A DNA stretch of 42,156 nt from an uncultured Eubacteriales bacterium (lineage in GTDB: Bacteria; Bacillota; Clostridia; Christensenellales; Aristaeellaceae), in the NCBI GenBank assembly GCA_902765305.1, contig CACWZI010000020.1, positions 1-42,156 on the forward strand, read 5' to 3'. Shown piece after piece: positions 38,647 through 42,156 of this stretch. The notes beneath the pieces are model-generated. The model did no database searches, was not told the DNA's origin, and saw only the letters and a program-made list of their open reading frames with translations. A program made the translations under genes and the position numbers. Every line of letters begins with the position of its first letter. Position 1 is the stretch's first letter.

Positions 38647-40902
38647 TTATTTCTTCACCTTCACGGTCTGCTTGACCGTCACATCCGCGTAAGTCGCCGT
38701 GATGGTGTATTTCTTGCCGACCTTCAGCGCCTTGGTGACCTTGACCGGGATCGTCGCCTCCGCGACGCCCTTCTTGTTTGTCTTGGCCGTGTACTTCTTG
38801 CCGTTGAAGACAAAGGTGACTTTCTTGTCCCTGACCGCCTTGCCGCCGATCGTCAGCGTGGCGGTCAGCTTGACCTTTTCGCCCTTTTTGATCGCGCTGA
38901 TCTTCGATTGCTTCAGCGAAATCTTCTTCCACTGGGCGTACAGCGTCAGATCATTCTTAAGCTTGATCTTCGCGCCGGCCTTGTAGGCCTTGCCACTGCC
39001 GTTCTTCATTGTGTTCCAGCCGCCAAAAACGTGCTTGGCGCGCTTGAACTTGTTGGCGTTCAACGTGACCGTGGCGCCCTTTTCCGCCTTCTGCGCCTTC
39101 ATGGTGCCCTTGCCGCCGTTGGGCTTGAAGGTGATCGTGCAGATGACCGGCGCGGGCTGTTTCTTCCACCGCGCGGTGATGACGGTATCGGCCTTGATCT
39201 TGATCTGCGCGCCGACGGCGCCCTTGTCCCAGGCCTTGAACACCTTGCCCTTCGGCGCGGTAAAGCCGCACTCCGGCAGGGTATACATCTCGCCGCGGCG
39301 CACCTTGACCGCCTTCATTTTGCCGGAACCGCCGCCCGCGTCGAAGGTTACCTTGCAGGTTTTGGGCGCGGACGGGTCGTAGGCGGTGGTGAAGTTCAGC
39401 GCCGCGAAGCCGTCCTGGAACACGGCCGTCAGGGTGTGCGCCCCGGGCTTCAGCTTTTTCAGGTAGCTCTCCGTCAGCTCGATGACCGTGCTGCCGTCCC
39501 GGTCGGTGAAGTCCGTGCCGCACTTCAGCGCCGCGTCGCCATCCTTGACCACGCCGGTGAATTTATCGTAAGCCGCCTTGACGCGGAATTTCGCGCCGTC
39601 CGCGGCGCTTTCCACGGTCTGGCCGTCGCCCTCGCGGACGGCGTGCTTTTCGGCGGGCACCCTGTACAAGCCGAGGCACTTGGTGCACCTATACCAGCAA
39701 TAGCCGTTGGGATAGTCGGCCCTGTACTTGGTCGGCACCGCCTCGTACGGCACGAATTCATCGAATGCCCCCTGCACGTGCGGCTCGGATTCGACGAGCA
39801 CCGTTTTGCATGCCGAACAGTAGAAGCGGTGCGTCGCATCGTCTTTTTTCTCGTAATAGCTACTCCCCTCCGGGTGGGTGCAGGAATAGGTCACGGTCTC
39901 CTCCACGTCCGCGCCGTGGATCGTGCCCTCCACGACCTCCTTGTCCGGGACCCATCCGCCGATCTCTATAAAGGCGTAGGGGCCGCCGCCGCCCCATTGT
40001 GCCGCCACGGCGTTGGAAACCTTGCGGTATTCCTCTCCGTCCGCGAGCTCCCATTCCATTTCAACTTCCTTGCCATAACGGCGCGTCTCCTTGGGGAACA
40101 CGTAGGTGATCCTGAGCGTGTAGAGCTTTTTATAGGTCACGGTCTCGGTCTTGTCCGCGGCGGGCATGGTGCCCTTGACCTTTTTAAAGGGGCGCTGGTA
40201 GCCCTTCACCTCCGGCACGGGCACGCTGTACGCCTCGCCCTCCTTCTTGCCGGATTCGACGACCGAAGCCGGGGCCGGGAAGCCCTTCGGCCCGGTGAAG
40301 TTGACGGTGAGCGTGTAGGTCTTGGTCTCGCTGCCGACGGTGTAATCCCGGGGCAGCTCGCCGGGCTTGTAGACCACGACGGCCTCGTTGGACTTGATCG
40401 GATTGTCGTCGTAGCCCTCCACCCACGATTCCAGCCTCATCTTGAGGGTATCGCCGCTTTTGAGGCCGTTCACCTCGTCCTGCCCGGTGGCCGCGCTGTG
40501 CTCCACCGACTGGGTGTCGCCGTCGCCCAGCACGGGGACGTTGTATTTCAGCGTGCCCTTCCCGGTCGCCGGATCCCATGTAAACTGGTTGTTGCCGGGG
40601 CTGCTGCTGACCCGCATCAGCGTCATGCCCACGCCGGCCACGTCGTTCTCGCCCTTCGCGTGCAGCGCCTTGACGATGCCCTCCAGCATGGCGTGGCCTT
40701 CGCCAGGGTTTTCCTGGCTGGTGAAGTGGACGGTGACGGGAATGTACTTCTTCCCCGTTTCGACGCTTTTAATCGGCTTGCCGATCGACACCTTGGTGAT
40801 GTCGGGCTTGTAGGCGTCCGGGTTGAACGCCAGCGCGCTCACCGACAGCACTCCCAGGCATAGGAACGCCGCCAGCATCAGGCTCAACAGATTCTTCCTC
40901 AT
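38647..40902 (-). CDS. Large secreted repeat protein with MucBP/InlB-like modules
   Basis: The ATG at 40902 (AGGAG 8 nt upstream) gives 751 residues with a signal peptide (LSLMLAAFLCLGVLSVSALA). Modules follow: an outer N-terminal region, MucBP-like strands (YTLTVNFTGPKGFP, GYQRPFKKVKGTM), a part with three CxxC-type pairs (YSCTHPEGSS, YCSACK, YRCTKCLG), two InlB/Flg_new-type repeats ending in W-containing strands (GGWNTMKNGSGKAYKAG, LTLYAQWKK), and a C-terminal lysine-rich Ig-like domain (about 660-751). There is no sortase motif or membrane anchor, so it is probably released or held by charge. Such proteins occur widely in gut clostridia; binding partners are unknown. Confidence 0.75.
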   Translation of the reverse strand: MRKNLLSLMLAAFLCLGVLSVSALAFNPDAYKPDITKVSIGKPIKSVETGKKYIPVTVHFTSQENPGEGHAMLEGIVKALHAKGENDVAGVGMTLMRVSSSPGNNQFTWDPATGKGTLKYNVPVLGDGDTQSVEHSAATGQDEVNGLKSGDTLKMRLESWVEGYDDNPIKSNEAVVVYKPGELPRDYTVGSETKTYTLTVNFTGPKGFPAPASVVESGKKEGEAYSVPVPEVKGYQRPFKKVKGTMPAADKTETVTYKKLYTLRITYVFPKETRRYGKEVEMEWELADGEEYRKVSNAVAAQWGGGGPYAFIEIGGWVPDKEVVEGTIHGADVEETVTYSCTHPEGSSYYEKKDDATHRFYCSACKTVLVESEPHVQGAFDEFVPYEAVPTKYRADYPNGYCWYRCTKCLGLYRVPAEKHAVREGDGQTVESAADGAKFRVKAAYDKFTGVVKDGDAALKCGTDFTDRDGSTVIELTESYLKKLKPGAHTLTAVFQDGFAALNFTTAYDPSAPKTCKVTFDAGGGSGKMKAVKVRRGEMYTLPECGFTAPKGKVFKAWDKGAVGAQIKIKADTVITARWKKQPAPVICTITFKPNGGKGTMKAQKAEKGATVTLNANKFKRAKHVFGGWNTMKNGSGKAYKAGAKIKLKNDLTLYAQWKKISLKQSKISAIKKGEKVKLTATLTIGGKAVRDKKVTFVFNGKKYTAKTNKKGVAEATIPVKVTKALKVGKKYTITATYADVTVKQTVKVKK

Positions 40903-41100
40903 GTCTCTCACTCCTCTTCGCGATCGTATAAATGAAAAGAAAAAAACAGCTTATCGCTCTATAATCCTGACATAAAAGCAACGAAAGTGCAATGCTTTCA
41001 ACCCGAACGGTCGATTATGATGTCTGAACGGTCCTCGCAGCGAGTCACCGGGGACGGTTCCAACGGCAGTTACTTAGGAAAAAGTAGTGAAAATATACTA

Positions 41101-41973
41101 TGGGACACGGGGACGGTTCTCTTGTCCCACTCATTCCCCGCCCATGCGCGCGACGTTGGACTTCGGCAGCCCTGTCGCGGTGGCGACCTGTCGAATGGTC
41201 GCGCCGTGCTGAAGCATCCTTTGGACACAGTCGCGCTGAAGGGGCTTTTCCAGCTCCGCAAAGGAAGCCTTCCCCGCCTCGCCGACAAATTCGTTGACCC
41301 GGGATAAAACGTCGGCGTCGGCAACGCGCGATTTCGGCGGATCGACGTCCAGCGCCTTGTCGCGGCTCGGCGCCTTCAGGAATTCGACCAGCCTGTTCCT
41401 GTCTTCAAAATAGCCGAAGGCGAAGCCGGTATCCGTAAGGCCGTCCGGTATGCCCGCATAGGCCTTGAAGCTGCTGTACGGGTATTCTCCCATCTCCTGT
41501 TCCAGCCCGGCCTTGATGGGATTTTGCAGGATGTATCGCAATACGGTCAGGAAATAAGCGTCGTTTTCCACGGCTTCACTGCGATAGCGATCCTGAAAGA
41601 GGTGTCCGACCCGCTCATACTTGCGATTGTACCAGTAGACATACCGGCAACCGATGCGCTTGAAGACCAGCGACAGCGGCTCCCGACCGGGACGGATGAG
41701 CAGGTGGACATGGTTTCCCATCAGGCACCAGGCGAACAGGTCAAAGCCGCAGATCGCTTTGCACTGCCGCAAAATGGCCAGAAAGCGCTCGCAATCCTCG
41801 GATTCCTGAAACAAATCGGCCCGGTTGACACCCCTGAGCATGACATGAAATACGCCCGTCTCACTTTGGCGCCTTGCAGATCTCGGCATAATCATCACCC
41901 GTTCTGACCTTATCACAGTTGAGCCGCGTTGTCAATAAAAAAACTGGGACAAGAGAACCGTCCCCTTGTCCCA
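41101..41973. mobile_element. RAYT element bounded by inverted REP palindromes
   Basis: A 29-bp REP at 41101-41129 and an inverted copy at 41945-41973 flank the transposase gene; each starts TGGGACA and ends TGTCCCA. They match the REP copies at 36870-37049 almost exactly. The transposase stop is one base from the left REP, the same spacing as in the derivative at 36926-37049. The full element is 873 bp. RAYT proteins are HUH single-strand transposases that recognise REP hairpins. The right end abuts a truncated methyltransferase-like frame, suggesting insertion or rearrangement there. Confidence 0.8.
41131..41889 (-). CDS. REP-associated tyrosine transposase (RAYT, Y1_Tnp family)
   Basis: The ATG at 41889 (GGGTGAT upstream) gives 252 residues; the frame extends to 41916. 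The HUH nuclease core is clear: GVFHVMLRGVNRADLFQ at the start, the His-hydrophobe-His motif in WCLMGNHVHLLIRPG, then YVYWYNRKYERVGHLFQDRY and YFLTVLRYILQNPIKAGL, where the nucleophilic tyrosine is expected. The C-terminal part has a DnaA-like helix-turn-helix (GATIRQVATATGLPKSNV). RAYTs differ from IS200 transposases by acting on REP hairpins, and here REPs bracket the gene. All core motifs are intact, so the protein may be active. Confidence 0.9.
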   Translation of the reverse strand: MPRSARRQSETGVFHVMLRGVNRADLFQESEDCERFLAILRQCKAICGFDLFAWCLMGNHVHLLIRPGREPLSLVFKRIGCRYVYWYNRKYERVGHLFQDRYRSEAVENDAYFLTVLRYILQNPIKAGLEQEMGEYPYSSFKAYAGIPDGLTDTGFAFGYFEDRNRLVEFLKAPSRDKALDVDPPKSRVADADVLSRVNEFVGEAGKASFAELEKPLQRDCVQRMLQHGATIRQVATATGLPKSNVARMGGE

Positions 41974-42156
41974 GGACAACGTCCAGGCCTGCCGGGCGCG
42001 GCTGTTCGACATCTGGGACGGGCAATATACAGAAAACTGCAAGGGCGAATGCCGGGAGGACTGCCGGGACGCCGTGCGCTACATCCTCAGCCGCAACATG
42101 CTCTGCGGCAACGCCCTGACCATGCGCCGGGTGGACGCCGGGGGCAACGACACCGG
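41974..42156 (+). pseudogene. 5'-truncated DNA methyltransferase-like gene, runs off the edge
   Basis: From 41975 a plus-strand frame reads DNVQACRARLFDIWDGQYTE, then cysteine-rich residues and YILSRNMLCGNALTMR. This resembles the middle or C-terminal part of large class I S-adenosylmethionine-dependent DNA methyltransferases (Eco57I-like, often phage-borne), in which a D-N-V-x-x-C-R-x-R-L and an L-x-R-N-I-x-x-G-D-A-L stretch occur. No start codon exists upstream: the frame passes into the REP of the RAYT element and hits TAA at 41936. The head of the gene is therefore missing. The assignment is from remembered motifs and only about 60 residues are visible. Confidence 0.5.

Noticed and set aside
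38548-40863. 771-codon open frame on the plus strand
   Set aside because: It lies entirely opposite the secreted repeat protein, has an unnatural composition rich in His, Arg, Leu and Gly, and no ribosome site; it is a shadow caused by high GC.

Overview
This 42 kb window looks like the chromosome of a Gram-positive, endospore-forming clostridial bacterium, probably an uncultured gut lineage. The evidence is an adjacent spoIIR-sleB-ypeB set (engulfment signalling and cortex lysis), a short bacterial SRP RNA, clear Shine-Dalgarno sequences, sigma-A type promoters, and many short palindromic repeats. Almost every gene lies on the minus strand. The right part (about 33.9-41 kb) is visibly GC-rich, while the middle (about 12.7-26 kb) is AT-richer, as expected for an exchangeable surface-polysaccharide locus.

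From about 32.9 kb down to 0.4 kb runs one long capsule/exopolysaccharide locus read right to left. It starts at a good promoter (TAGACA-17-TATAAT near 32.88 kb) followed by a leader of about 360-410 nt. The order is a PglF/EpsC-type nucleotide-sugar dehydratase, two halves of a membrane protein with aspartate/glycine-rich YD-like repeats, a DegT aminotransferase, a NeuD/PglD-type acetyltransferase, a PIG-L deacetylase and a PglC/EpsL-type initiating sugar transferase (together a bacillosamine-type route). Then come a vestige of an ATP-grasp gene, a frameshifted acetyltransferase, glycosyltransferases, two pyruvyl-transferase-family proteins (one fused to an F420-hydrogenase-beta-like domain), a small ferredoxin, a flippase, a MurB paralogue, a Wzy-like polymerase and an intact ATP-grasp enzyme.

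Downstream of the ATP-grasp gene is a compact seven-gene metabolic cassette (5.4-12.6 kb): MmgE/PrpD protein, aldo/keto reductase, phosphonopyruvate-decarboxylase-like TPP enzyme, U32-like TIM-barrel protein, HpcH/HpaI-like C-C lyase, and the beta and alpha subunits of a class I fumarase/tartrate dehydratase. No PEP mutase is visible. The best guess is that it makes an unusual small acid or alcohol that decorates the polysaccharide; this is the strongest candidate here for an undescribed pathway. The locus ends with a VanZ-domain protein carrying the same YD-like repeats and two Wzz-type chain-length proteins.

Upstream of the locus are a zinc-ribbon membrane protein, the SRP RNA gene, a polytopic glycosyltransferase-like protein, ypeB, sleB and spoIIR (which appears to use a CTG start), and a large secreted repeat protein. 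At the right edge a REP-associated tyrosine transposase (RAYT) lies between inverted REP palindromes and abuts a 5'-truncated DNA methyltransferase-like gene. The sleB-ypeB intergenic region holds REP copies that still carry the RAYT 3' coding end, so they look like internally deleted, non-autonomous derivatives of the RAYT element.
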